Source of the DNA: Nemophila menziesii
Lineage: Eukaryota; Streptophyta; Magnoliopsida; Boraginales; Hydrophyllaceae
Assembly (NCBI GenBank): GCA_029959085.1
Contig: JARWIR010000010.1
Coordinates: forward strand, 6,965,001-7,029,000
Direction: 5' to 3'
DNA: 64,000 bases
The notes below the pieces were generated by a model that made no database searches, was not told the origin of the DNA, and saw nothing but the letters and a program-made list of their open reading frames with translations. The stretch's first letter is position 1, and every line of letters begins with the position of its first letter. Shown here piece by piece: positions 11,691-22,079 of the stretch. A program made the translations under genes and the position numbers.

Positions 11691-12050
11691 GAATTAGATG
11701 CAATAACACTAATAACATTAAAACAATGATTAGTATCACAAGATAATATCCAAAGATAAAACATGATAACAACAAACACAACTAATCAAAAAAAAACCGA
11801 ATCATAAACATAAATACAAGTCATAAGGAGGAACGCAAAAATATATACGAGATAAAGAAAAGAAATCACCGGATTTTCCTTTTTCGAGATTTGAGTGTTC
11901 TTTCGTATATTAATTCTTCCATTTGTTTCCTCCAAGCAAAGAAACGATCACCTACAAGAAAATGGAGGTTGTGTAGAAAAACAACTCTTCCAAAAGATTA
12001 AATTCCAAATCGTTTACTCTACTAACGATTAAGCTATTCACGTAGAGTTA

Positions 12051-12063
12051 GGCTCTGATACCA
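12051..12063 (-). other. Primer-binding site (initiator Met-tRNA)
   Basis: The minus strand reads TGGTATCAGAGCC, complementary to the 3' end of plant initiator tRNA-Met, two bases inside the LTR end CTTTCA. This fixes both the LTR boundary and the strand. Confidence 0.9.
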
Positions 12064-12065
12064 AT

Positions 12066-12198
12066 TGAAAGTCCTAGAGGGGGGATGAATAGGATTACTA
12101 ATAAGATTAATGCCTAATTAAAAATCTTTTGGACAATTGTATGTTTTAAAGAGAAACTTCTAAGTCAACTAATATATCAAACTCCTAAGGGATCATAC
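12066..12198 (-). repeat. 5' LTR remnant of the SIRE-like element
   Basis: 133 bp matching 8475-8611 with two substitutions and two homopolymer length changes. The homology stops at about GGGATCATAC, where unrelated AAT-rich sequence begins (12199-12335, including an AATAATAAT run). Confidence 0.85.
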
Positions 12199-12344
12199 TA
12201 TATTTATAATTTTAAAACATTTTATAAATGATATTTTAATAATAAGAATAATAATAATAATAATTATATTTCTTAATACATAAAATTAAATAAATAATAA
12301 TTTTAAACAAAAAAAGATACAATTAATCAATTATCATGTATGAA

Positions 12345-14825
12345 CAGCCTGGCTATCGTGCCGGTCCGGTCTGGTTCGGTCCACTTCTTAACGTTACGGT
12401 CTTGCCCCTTATCGGACCGGTCCAGTCCAGTTCTATGTGGGGAAAGTTGATCTACGAACCGGTAAGAAGAACCGCTCCAACTGGTTCCCTACCGGTTCTT
12501 ACCGGTTCTCTACTGTTTTTTCTAAATAACTAATAAAATATATTTTGAATATTTTAAGACATCAATTTCTTTTGCTTTTAAAATCATGATTGTATTAATT
12601 AATATAATAAAACATACTTATCTCCAAGTTTTAAAAAAATTCACTAATAAAAGAAACCACAATAGAAAAGAAAGTGAAAATTATACAACTAATCAAAGAA
12701 AAAGCATATACTACTACATCAACTATTCTCTCCTTTGACTAATCAAAGGAAAACCACAATAGAAAAGAAAGTGAACATCATCCTCTTGTGCTTCTTCGTG
12801 AATTCCAGTTTCTAGTAAAATCCATCCTTCAATTGCTGGTTGAGGATAAGAACCCGAATTTTATCGCCTTCGCGTTTTTATCGTCCATAACAAATTAAAT
12901 ACCAAATAAGTAAATGAAATAACATAGTAAAGAACAATGAAAAGTAAATAATAATGTAGTAGAGTTTAGATGATTACCTCATTGTGTAGTGTTGTAGAAG
13001 TGAAAATGTAATGCTTTAAGAATGAGAAATGAATGTGTGTAAATGAAGTACAAACGTAATGCTTTGGGAATTAGGAATTGCAAATAAGGGTGGTAGATAA
13101 GATGTAATAAACCAACCGTTATAAAATATTAAAGTGTTGTCTTAAATTATTGTTTCAGAATATCTCATCAAAATATATCCATGTCAGCTTTTGCAATAAG
13201 TAACACCAGCTACCTTTGACAAGATGGGAATTTATCACATAAGTCAGATAATCTCATCGACAATTAAGCTTTTGAATTCAGAATAACACAACTCACTTTT
13301 AGATTTCAGAAAAGATACAAAAGAACCCCTTAATTATTTAACAAATCAGAAACTTAGCCCCAAATTATATGTCTAGAAAAGTATAATGTATTTCCTTGGC
13401 AATTAAAGGAAATTTTTCAAATATAAAACACTTAGGGGTAAAAATACTTACGCAAAGTATTCAGAAAACCGTCCAGGGACACTTTTGACCACAAAAAACA
13501 TCTCTAATTAGTTTAAGGACCATTTCATAAATTTTCAGAATTATTTTCATCATTAAAAACACTAAAAAAAGATGTGTTAAACGGATTTGGGTCCAATTAA
13601 ACAATATTAGAAAACTTTGGGGCAAATTCATAAAGATAGTTATCTTATATTTAAGTTTTTCATCATTTTTGTATTAAATAGGGGTTGATTTGCATTTTCC
13701 AAAATTTTATACCCGTCAATTCTAAAAATCCCGTCAATTCAAAACACATTTCAACTACTTGATCTTACCAACTTCACTTCGCAAATCAATAGAACATAGG
13801 GACATATATTCGCAAATTTTCAAAACTGTCAATTACAATTCTCATTTTCTGCATAACATTACAAAAACCAATGAATCCAAGTATCATTTTCAAAAACATA
13901 AGGGGTTACAAATACATTTATTTCATAAATTAAGGAATTATCATGTAAAATCCACTAAAAAGTATGCATTACAAACTCTAACTCACAAAAACCAGTATCA
14001 ATTCCACTGGATCAAGCACCAAAAGTTACTATTTCACACACAATAGACAATTTCAATATCAATTTTAGTAAAACAGGTGCTCAAACTACTATTTTTGAAA
14101 ACATGGAGTATTACTCTATACAAATTCATCAAACTCAAGATCATACAAAACATTCTGACTATCAAACTGGACAAATTCGAACTACAAAAACAAGTTTGGC
14201 CAACAATCAGGGACTTTAACATCATTTTCCAAAAACAAAGGGACTAGAAATAACATTACCCATGCAATTTCACATCTTTAACCATCTTTCTTCACTCCAA
14301 ATTCACAATTTTATCAACAACAATCATAAATTCACCCATGTAGAAGAAAAATTAATATAAGAATCACATTATTAATCTGAAATTGTATATATATATATAT
14401 ATATATATCAAATATCTAACGTAATCTTACAATTTTCGAAACACTCCTATTACCAAAACCGAAACCCACCCTTCAAATAAACATCACATATGAGGAACAA
14501 GATCACCAAAGCAACATAATCTCCCAACAAGATCATCAGAGAATATCTTAGGCAATAGATTAGATCGAGAGAGAAGGAGTAGTTGAGAGATTAATTAGAT
14601 AGAGTGAATGTTACTCGGTAAAGAGTTGGGTGGGTAAGCGGTGTAAAGGCCAAAGGGACGCGTGGAAATCAAAAGGGAGGTGTGTGTAGAGAATAGAGAT
14701 TAGAGTGTTTGGTTAATGAAAACAAATGACAAAACTTGGGCTGATGAACTCAATTTTGGGCTTGGAGTGTTGTTGTGTTGGGATGATTAGGTAATTAAGT
14801 GATGGGCTAATTTTTCATTTTTTGG

Positions 14826-14893
<68 letters not shown>

Positions 14894-15071
14894 GTAAAAA
14901 AAGGTTAACGGACCGGTTCCGGTCGGGTCCGTTACCAATGATTTTTTTAATAGGAAGAACTTGACCGATAGGACATGGACCGGTTCAGTCCGGTCCGGTT
15001 CTCCAGCGTAACAACGGTCCCGGTTCGGTCCGATCCGTTGGACCAGTAGAACCGGTCTGGTAGCCAGGTTG
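12345..15071. mobile_element. Non-autonomous DNA transposon, 2.7 kb, 9-bp target duplication
   Basis: Perfect 9-bp direct repeats ATGTATGAA (12336-12344 and 15072-15080) flank a segment whose ends are imperfect inverted repeats: CAGCCTGGCTATC at the left, and CAACCTGGCTACC as the reverse complement of the right end. Both subterminal zones (12350-12530 and 14890-15070) carry GGACCGGTTCGGTCC-like motifs in opposite orientation. Nine bp fits Mutator-like elements; if the first base is coincidental, 8 bp fits hAT, which the ACCGG-rich subterminal motifs suggest. The interior holds no recognisable transposase. It contains AT runs and a block (13320-14250) of modules similar to those in the neighbouring LTR element. 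Confidence 0.75.
14826..14887. repeat. (TA)n microsatellite
   Basis: About 30 uninterrupted TA units inside the 2.7 kb DNA transposon near its right subterminal region. A shorter TA tract lies at about 14388-14408. Confidence 0.95.
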
Positions 15072-15204
15072 ATGTATGAACCATCAAAATACAATATCCA
15101 TACTCACATGATTGATGCTTTGTTAATTTAATCGGGCTCACTCCTTTTATCACCATAGAAAACGTTAAAACTAGATTAACCTTGGTAGTCATCATATACT
15201 AGAT

Positions 15205-15612
15205 TCAGTGTTGGAAGCAGAAGCCACAGAGATTTTACGAGCTACTGAAATGACTTAAGAGTTCCCTTTTGGAAGTGTAATCATCGAGAATGACGCGGTA
15301 AAGATAATGAAGCCCCTTTCTACTAATATTGTTCGCCCGAGTCTTTTGATTAAAAATACTATTTGTAATATTTATCTTTTTGCTGAAAGCTCAAACCCTA
15401 GTTTTATCCATATCTGTAGAGGTAAAAATAGAGCAGCTGACTGGATTGCCAAACAGGATCTCCTGAGCAATCTGTTTGGTAATTGGGATATTTGTATTCC
15501 TCCTCAGTTGGCTAATATCCTTCGTCGTAACAGCGAGCCGATAGAGGCAACCTAATTTCGTGTATCTTAGAACTTATTATCTATCTATATATTATGCTTT
15601 GAAAAAAATATA
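15205..15612 (+). pseudogene. 5'-truncated LINE 3' end (RNase H domain and tail)
   Basis: The frame carries SVLEAEATEILRATE, then after an in-frame stop FGSVIIENDAVKIMKPL, and GKNRAADWIAKQDLLSNLF, the last three blocks of a plant LINE RNase H-like domain (RVT_3). These align with the equivalent part of the LINE at ~60025-60300. After the stop, a 3' tail reads TTATCTATCTATATATTATGCTTTGAAAAAAA, shared with the LINE at 60390-60440. A 5'-truncated target-primed insertion is likely. Confidence 0.75.
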
Positions 15613-15637
15613 TACTATTTATGTTACTCTTTTCGCT

Positions 15638-16147
15638 GGATAAATAATATTTATTTAATTTTTTACATATATTAAAAAAAAATTATTACATTTTATAATA
15701 TTTTTCATAAAATATTTAATATTTATAATATACATTGAAAATATTAATTTAAATATTTTAACAAAAGTAATAGTTGAAAAAATAAAATAAAATTAAAAAT
15801 TTAAGTGGACAATTTTTTTGAAACACCATTTTTAAGAAGTGAAATTTATTTATAAGACGAAAGAAATAGTATATGCGAACCTAACTCCTTTGAGAATTCG
15901 ACTCGTTTTTTATAACAATCTTTCCAAAAGACGTGCATACAAATTATGTCAATTTAAAAAAAAATTATTCTAAAATTATATATATTTAAAGCTTTAAGAC
16001 ATTTTTTTAATTTTTTTATTATTACTTTTGTTAAAATATTTAAATTTATATTTTCAATATCAATTTGAAATATTTTGTAAAAGAAAATTTAGTAGTTATG
16101 GATTTTTTAATATATGTTAAAAAGTAAGTGAATATTATTTATGGATG
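15638..16147. repeat. Foldback-like AT-rich inverted repeat
   Basis: Arms of about 160 bp (15638-15815 and 15990-16147) are diverged reverse complements. The clearest shared core is AAATATTTTAACAAAAGTAATA on the left and its reverse complement on the right. They enclose about 170 bp. This looks like an old MITE whose exact ends and target duplication cannot be fixed. Confidence 0.5.
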
Positions 16148-16189
16148 GTTCTCCATTTTGAATTCGAAGTTATTTTGATTCCAATAAGA

Positions 16190-16255
16190 TTCAATCTTAG
16201 TATTTTTTGACCTCTGTTGAGTAATCTTACCACTAGACTAACCATCGATCTTCTT
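16190..16255 (-). mobile_element. Possible tRNA-derived SINE fragment
   Basis: On the minus strand GGTTAGTCTAGTGGTAAGA resembles a Pol III A box within a tRNA-like head. About 30 nt later AGATTGAATC is a weak B-box match. Neither a 3' tail nor target duplications could be set, so this is tentative. Confidence 0.35.
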
Positions 16256-16739
16256 ATAGTTTTAAGTTTAAAAAAATGATATAAATAGTTTTAAGTTAAA
16301 AAAAAGAGAGAGAGAGAGAGAAATACATGAAATTATACGAGTAGTATGATCCCAAGAAAGAACATTTTTTTTGGCATGTTATCAAAGGCAGGCAAAGGTA
16401 TAGAGGCGTACAATTTGGCGATATCTATGCAAGCTCTTTTTCGGGATTCACAAATATTCTGAACAATGAATGGTTGATTAGTAGACGATCAAAAAAGAAA
16501 AGAATGGCTAATTAGTGAGTAGTTTTAACGTTTCAAACCAAAAATAAAAAAATAGAACTAGTTTTAACTTTTTCCTATACGCGTCGGATTTAACAATTTA
16601 AAAAACTTTCGCTACTAAATGTGATTGATCAGTTTCAACACAAGAAATAATTGTATAACCAAATGATTTCTATTTTTATTCATTATTCTATCTAGTAAAC
16701 AATTTAAATTTTTCCATATGAAAAAAAAAACAATACCAT

Positions 16740-16925
16740 AGCAATTGGGTTGCTAAGCACATGCTAAAAGGCAATTTGCTTGGTAATTGGGCTTCACAAC
16801 CCTCTCTCCAATTAACTAACCTTATTCAAGCTAATGCTCCTTTTAGGGGAATTGGTTAGTCTTTTGTAACCATGGTTATGTTTTTATTTATATATTATGC
16901 CTTCGACAAAAAAAAAAAACTTTTG
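16740..16925 (+). pseudogene. Short LINE 3' end with poly-A
   Basis: The frame gives NWVAKHMLKGNLLGNW followed by a stop, matching the end of the RNase H-like domain at 15420-15490 and 60250-60300. A tail ATATATTATGCCTTCGAC followed by (A)12 then marks the LINE 3' terminus. It is truncated to under 200 bp. Confidence 0.6.
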
Positions 16926-16985
16926 CTACCATGAGTATTACTCACCTGCCCAAAAACAATTACACCTTACTTGAATCAATCTATT

Positions 16986-17554
16986 TAGGGACGGCAACAT
17001 ATCGGTTTTTTACAAAAATTCCAAAAACCATAACCATAACCGTTTTTATAATTAAAAACCATATCCTAACGATTTTAACCATCTGTTACATTTTTTAAAA
17101 CCATAACCGTATCATTCGGTTTCGGCTTTTTAAACGGTATTCCGGTTTTTAACTATATTCAAATGATGATTTAATAAATATATTAAATTTCATAAAATAA
17201 AACCACACATATAAAAGAAATCTACAAGGTTTATAATTAGTTGTTTTGGTATTTTATTAAATTGCATATCTATTATTTAATTGGTTAAATCTAGTATTTT
17301 AATTTTGATTTTAGAATTTCAATATATCTAATTTAACCTAAATTACTATAAAATTTGAAAATATATATGATAATAAACGGTTTTCGGTTTTTCGGTTTTA
17401 TTTTTAACAAAAAGCATAATCTAACGGTTTTAACCATCGGTTACACTTTTCAAAACCATAACCTAATGGTTTTAACCACGGTTATATAATTCGGTTTTCA
17501 ATCCGTTCGGTTATCATCGGTTTCGCTTTTTAACCGTAACCATTGCCATCTCTA
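16986..17554. mobile_element. hAT-type MITE, 569 bp
   Basis: Perfect 8-bp direct repeats AATCTATT (16978-16985 and 17555-17562) flank ends reading TAGGGACGGCAAC and, reversed, TAGAGATGGCAATG. The interior is dense in CGGTTTT/AAAACCATAACC phrases in both orientations. No transposase is encoded. Sequence is unrelated to the MITE at 1247-1815 although the length is the same. Confidence 0.85.
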
Positions 17555-17562
17555 AATCTATT

Positions 17563-19170
17563 TCTAAATTTGAAAAAAACGTATCCACATCCATCTATAT
17601 TGGTCTATCCCGCCTTTCCATCTACCATTCCTTGAATACGATCTACTTGTCCATTAACACGTGTAAAAAGATGATGAAATGAAACCAAACTCAGATGACC
17701 ATGATGACTCATTCCATATGAAATTTTTTTAAACAGAGAGAAAGATAATTTAGGTTATTGGTCATATATCTTTAGTAGTTTTGACAAAATAGTCTCTTTT
17801 ATCTTTGAACTTAGTCAAATTTACATGTGGCATTTAGAATTTTATGTCACACAGGTCAGGAGATGAAGGCCTAAAATGTTGTTTTACAGAAGATAAATGA
17901 TCATTGTATCATACAAAATAAAGGTCCAATAGCGTAATTTACTAGATAAAGAATTATCATTACATGTAGTGAATTCATGTCCATTACTATTTCTCCTTTG
18001 TTCTTTAATCCGACACCAATTTTGTAATTTAGTTTTGAAATCCCAATCCTTCTCCTTAATATGCAGTTTACAGACCTGTTGCAATAGTAAACTACATTAT
18101 CTTGAGAAAGTACAATAGCAAATGTATAAAAACCTATCGAAACAAAGTACAACTTTAACTCAAAATGTATAGAATGCCAGAGTGTGAGTTACAATATTCA
18201 AGTTTTAATGCAGGGACAAATAGTTAACAAAATAAAAAAAATCTATTTATTATAATATGCAAACCCTTTTCCTCAATTATAAAGCAATGGATTTTCTATT
18301 TATAATTATGGTGTTGAGTACTATCTTTCTGTATAACAAACTCGAGGACCATTCTGGGAAATGGCGTATTGTTTGAGGAAAAAAAAGAAAAATTTCTCAA
18401 TCAAAATAACATACTGCAGACTTCCATTTATAAGATAGTATATCCACTTTAAGTTGTCCAAAGAAGATTGATCAGCATGCTCTTCTAACCAATCTCTTAA
18501 CGCTGGATTTTTATACCAAACCTGCAAAAAGGGTATTTAAGTCAATTCAATCAAAGGATTAGACTCTATACATTGGACTTAATCTATACAATCGAGATCA
18601 TGTTATAAGTGTTTTCACAAATATAACATGCAAATAGAAATGTCATCCATAATTCTTGCAACTTCAATAATTAACTCCATTGCTTTTTTTTATCTGCATA
18701 TGTTACCTGTAACACCAAATCACAAATTTAAAACCTTTGCTTTGAGTTATATTTGAGTATAACGGTTAAAACTCTTTTGTAAATTTAAGCTTTGTAGTTC
18801 CATATGATCTAAAACTATTAACACCTTCTCTTTAAGTCGTGGTCGAGAAAATCCTTTGTGAGGCAAAACTACTATTTTCGAAAGGACCCATAGTGTTAAA
18901 ATATAAATAAAATATTTAATGGAATAGTAATTTGGTCTCCCAAAGACCATAGGTGGATCTTGTGATTTAAGACCACAAAAGACTTTCCTGTGTTTGCCTA
19001 TTTCTTCTAGTGGACAGTTTCTATGAATTCTTACACACTCTCAAGCTCAATTCAAACTACAAAATCCTATATTCATCATTAAATAAAAGTTGAAAATAAA
19101 ATTAGAGTTGATCCCAAAATTAGCCAAGAAGCAAGAAACTAGAAAGCTTTTTGTTCAAAGTGTTTGAATT
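17563..19170. other. Intergenic, with one possible minus-strand exon at 18403-18521
   Basis: On the minus strand a TTTTTGCAG acceptor-like site is followed at 18521 by an open, well-composed peptide (phrases VWYKNPALRDWLEEHADQSS and LKWIYYLINGSLQ). I do not recognise the protein, and no clean donor is visible after it, so it may be a fragment of an old gene. The rest of the interval shows no further support. Confidence 0.25.
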
Positions 19171-19175
19171 AAAAA

Positions 19176-19632
19176 TGAAAGAAATAAAAATAAATATTTT
19201 TATCCCATGTCACCCATGATGGGAAAGACATGAGCGTACAGGAAGTTATCAAAGATAACTTCCCAATTTGATGGTGGAGGAAGAGGAGCAAGTGGAGAAA
19301 GTGGGAGAGTGGTTTATTTACAGGCAATAAACCAACTCTTTAGCTCTATAAATAGAGCCTCTCTTTCTCACAAAATCACAACAACACAAACAACACAATT
19401 AAGCGTACAATTCTTTTCTCTCCAAATCAATAACACACAATAGATAATTCTGAGACATTTAGGTGGTGAAAACAAAAGGTTTAGTTCTAGTAATTAAACT
19501 TACTACCAGAGATGCGATTCCTTCATTCCAATTCAATCAATTACAAGAAGGCAGAATTCTGGACTCTTCATTTCAATCCGCTGCGTATAAGGTTTGTCTA
19601 ATAAACCTTCTTGTTTATATTCAAGTGTAACA
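19176..19632 (+). repeat. 5' LTR of Copia 1
   Basis: 457 bp, TG...CA. A TATAAATA box lies at 19347-19354, preceded by a GGAGGAAGAGGAGC-like purine-rich segment. It likely drives transcription of the element. Confidence 0.95.
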
Positions 19633-19634
19633 AT

Positions 19635-19646
19635 TGGTATCAGAGC
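19635..19646 (+). other. Primer-binding site of Copia 1
   Basis: TGGTATCAGAGC, complementary to the 3' end of initiator tRNA-Met, two bases after the LTR end. Confidence 0.95.
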
Positions 19647-20257
19647 TTGTTACCAAATTGCATATATGATTAAAATAAATTTTTTGAGCTTTTATTTTTG
19701 TGTCGAAAAAAAAAATTGTTGAGAATTTTTTTGTCGAGAGAGAAAGAAAAAGAAAAGGGGTCTATAATTATCATATTTCTTACACAAGTAAGAATTTCAA
19801 TTTATATCTGTCACATGATTTATTTTTAGGTCAGTCTCATATTTTTTCTAAAAGGCCCAATTTTTCTATAAGCTCCTGGACTAATAAGTAAGCCCATAGA
19901 TTAATATTTTTTGGGCTAATTTTTGCTGAATTAGTTTGGGCCGCTAACCATTAATCACAGGCCATGCGGATTAATTTCTTTTTGGGCCTCGAATTTATTT
20001 TGGGCCTTATTAAATTAATTTGGGACGTCGCATTTTTTTTATATATTTCGGACCAATTTATTTTAAAAATGAAATGCATGTTAGGGAACCCAGACCACCT
20101 AGTCTAACGACTAGTAGCCTTACCATATTTGCTACCTTAAATTATTGTTTATGAATAGAGTTTCTGGAAAGATACTATTATTATTTTTTCTTGTTTCCTA
20201 ATCAATTTTGGTGTATTATTTTTTACCGTTCTTAATTTTTTTTCTATATGTAGAAAA

Positions 20258-20833
20258 ATGGTGTTGACACGATCCAGGGGATCACGAGCAGCAAGGCTTG
20301 AGCAACTGACAGTGTACAGATGGCTCAATAGGAACGTAAGAAATCCTAATGGATCATCAGAGATCCATAGACCAAAAGTTGCAAGGACACCGAAAGAAAA
20401 ACAGTCTTTGAGAAATAGTATCAAAGCACTCCGTTATAAGAAGAAACCTCATCACACCCTAGTGCAACATGTGGCAATTGTCAATAGGTTGATACAGGAT
20501 GTCATAAATTGGGGTGATATCATATGTGAAGGACATAAGGTTGAAGTTTTTTACAAATCTCTACCAAGAGAGATGAAGAGGGATATCGAAATCTTATGGG
20601 AGTATGATTTTCCGGAGAACTATGTTCATGGGAGACAAGCTACATATGAGTGGCTAGTCTATGCTTTGACTGAATCTCACTTGTGGAGGCACTATAATAA
20701 TTCTACTAGGTCGGATCAGTGCAACTGTGGAATGCATTATCGAACTACTAGTGTTGATAATTATTTTCCAATTAGACCCTATGAGGAAGTGAACTTTGAG
20801 CAGTCAATTCCTAAATTAAGGTTTTGGATATGA
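20258..20833 (+). CDS. Unassigned 191-aa ORF in the 5' leader of Copia 1
   Basis: An uninterrupted frame from an ATG in good context (AAAAATGG) to TGA. It sits 0.6 kb after the PBS and 0.4 kb before gag, where Copia elements normally have only a short leader. The N-terminus is basic (VLTRSRGSRAARLEQL). The middle (LVQHVAIVNRLIQDV and KVEVFYKSLPREM) resembles in pattern the helical core of Copia gag (UBN2), an inference from spacing only. The C-terminus has CNCGMHYR, not a full zinc knuckle. A pyrimidine-rich tract ending TATATGTAG lies 4 nt before the ATG and looks like a splice acceptor, so the leader may be spliced. The frame is intact while gag-pol is decayed. I do not recognise the family. 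Alternatives are a duplicated gag-like ORF, a captured host fragment, or chance. Confidence 0.5.
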   Translation: MVLTRSRGSRAARLEQLTVYRWLNRNVRNPNGSSEIHRPKVARTPKEKQSLRNSIKALRYKKKPHHTLVQHVAIVNRLIQDVINWGDIICEGHKVEVFYKSLPREMKRDIEILWEYDFPENYVHGRQATYEWLVYALTESHLWRHYNNSTRSDQCNCGMHYRTTSVDNYFPIRPYEEVNFEQSIPKLRFWI

Positions 20834-21258
20834 AAGGAGTATGCTAGTTAGGACTTGCAATAGGTAGTTTGCTTAGTGGTTTATTTTCCAAATTTTTTTA
20901 TCCTTGTTTGTTAGGAATTGCATTAGTTGCTTTGATTCAGTTATTTCTTTATTGAACATGTATTTCATTTATGTATGAATTCAACTAGTTTCTTAATTTT
21001 TATGTTATTAGTTGTTTATACATTTTCGCTCTATTTATGTTAGAGTAAGTGGGAGTTCTTGGAGAACTTAATTTTTGCAGTTAATGAAATTGATTGAATC
21101 ATTAAGACAAACAAAATATGGTGGTTCATGATTGGGAACATAGTGAACTTTCTTTATCACTTATTTTGTTATCTTTCTTATTCATTCTATTTGCATTAAT
21201 AGCATTGGGTAGTTAAATAATTGTATGTATACTAATGAAAAATCTCTTACTTTATAAG

Positions 21259-22062
21259 AAAATGACAACCGTCATTGATGATCTCAATGGAGACATAATG
21301 AATGGTGAGAACTATACCCTGGTAAACTCAAAATACATTATATTCTAGAGGAACAAGAATTCTTGAGGTTATTAACAATGTCATGGCTCAGCCTAAGGAA
21401 GGCATCACAGCTCAAAACAAAAGGGACATGGAGGCTTATGAGAAGTGGAAAAGAAGATATTCCACTACAAGAGGCATCTTGATAAGCTCCATGTATGACG
21501 ATCTTGTTCATGAATTTCAATAATACCCCACTGCTCACGAGATGTGGGACGCTCTTAATGAAAAGTACAAGGGTACAACTATGACTAAGTTGAGTAAATT
21601 GATCATTAAGTTTGACACTTACAAGAGGAAGCCTAATCAAACCAAGCATCTTTGGGAGATGTCTAATATGATTAGGGAACTTGGACTGCAGGTCATAACT
21701 TTGTTGATGAACATCAGGTTCAAGCTGTGATCCAATCTCTTTCAAATAAGTGGGAGCATTTGAAGATAAACTTGACTCTAAAATGACCATATCATAACTT
21801 TTGATGATGTTTCTCATCATGTGAGGTTGGAAGATGAACGTCTTGATGCAGTTAAGTCTCAGGATAAGACTTATATATTGCTGAGTCAAGTTCTCACAAA
21901 GGTTCTGGCATTAAGTGCAAGAACAATGGGAAGAGAAACAAAAATGAGCATGCTTCCAAGAAGAACAAGAATGGTGGTAACAACGTTTTTTTAAGAAATA
22001 CGAGAGTAAAGTAAAATGCTATAATTGTGACAAGATAGGTCACTTCGCTCGCAAGTGAGGAT
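21259..22062 (+). pseudogene. Copia 1 gag remnant
   Basis: Begins MTTVIDDLNGDIMNGENY (21259 on), loses frame near 21320, then continues with the UBN2-type core (RGILISSMYDDLVHEF, EMWDALNEKYKGTTMTKL) past an in-frame TAA at about 21523. The zinc knuckle at 22018 reads CYNCDKIGHFARK, and its fourth ligand (Cys) is replaced by TGA at 22057-22059. Several frameshifts lie between. Gag would form the virus-like particle; this copy cannot. Confidence 0.8.
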
Positions 22063-22079
22063 AAAGATAGCAATATCAT

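Larger units (their letters stand above)
8475..12198 (-). mobile_element. Non-coding LTR retrotransposon (SIRE/Maximus-like derivative), 5' LTR truncated
   Basis: Minus-strand element with a complete 3' LTR (8475-9895), a PPT-like tract beside it, a 2.2 kb internal region without recognisable gag-pol, a PBS complementary to initiator Met-tRNA (12051-12063) and the last 133 bp of the 5' LTR (12066-12198). The two LTR copies agree almost perfectly over the shared part: two substitutions plus length changes in a G-run and an A-run. The LTR start TGTTGG preceded by AAAAAGGGGGAGAT is the pattern I associate with Copia SIRE/Maximus elements, an inference from memory of the family. It keeps cis signals but no enzymes, as in large retrotransposon derivatives moved in trans. 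The 5' LTR ends abruptly against AT-rich sequence at 12199, so part of the element was deleted. Confidence 0.8.

Noticed and set aside
13759..14225. ORFs on both strands inside the 2.7 kb DNA transposon
   Set aside because: They follow the degenerate GGGACTA/TTTTCAAAA modules and show no domain pattern; not a transposase.
14807..15195. Overlapping minus-strand ORFs with (IY)n and PDRTEP-like segments
   Set aside because: They arise from the (TA)n tract and the ACCGG-rich subterminal repeat of a DNA transposon.
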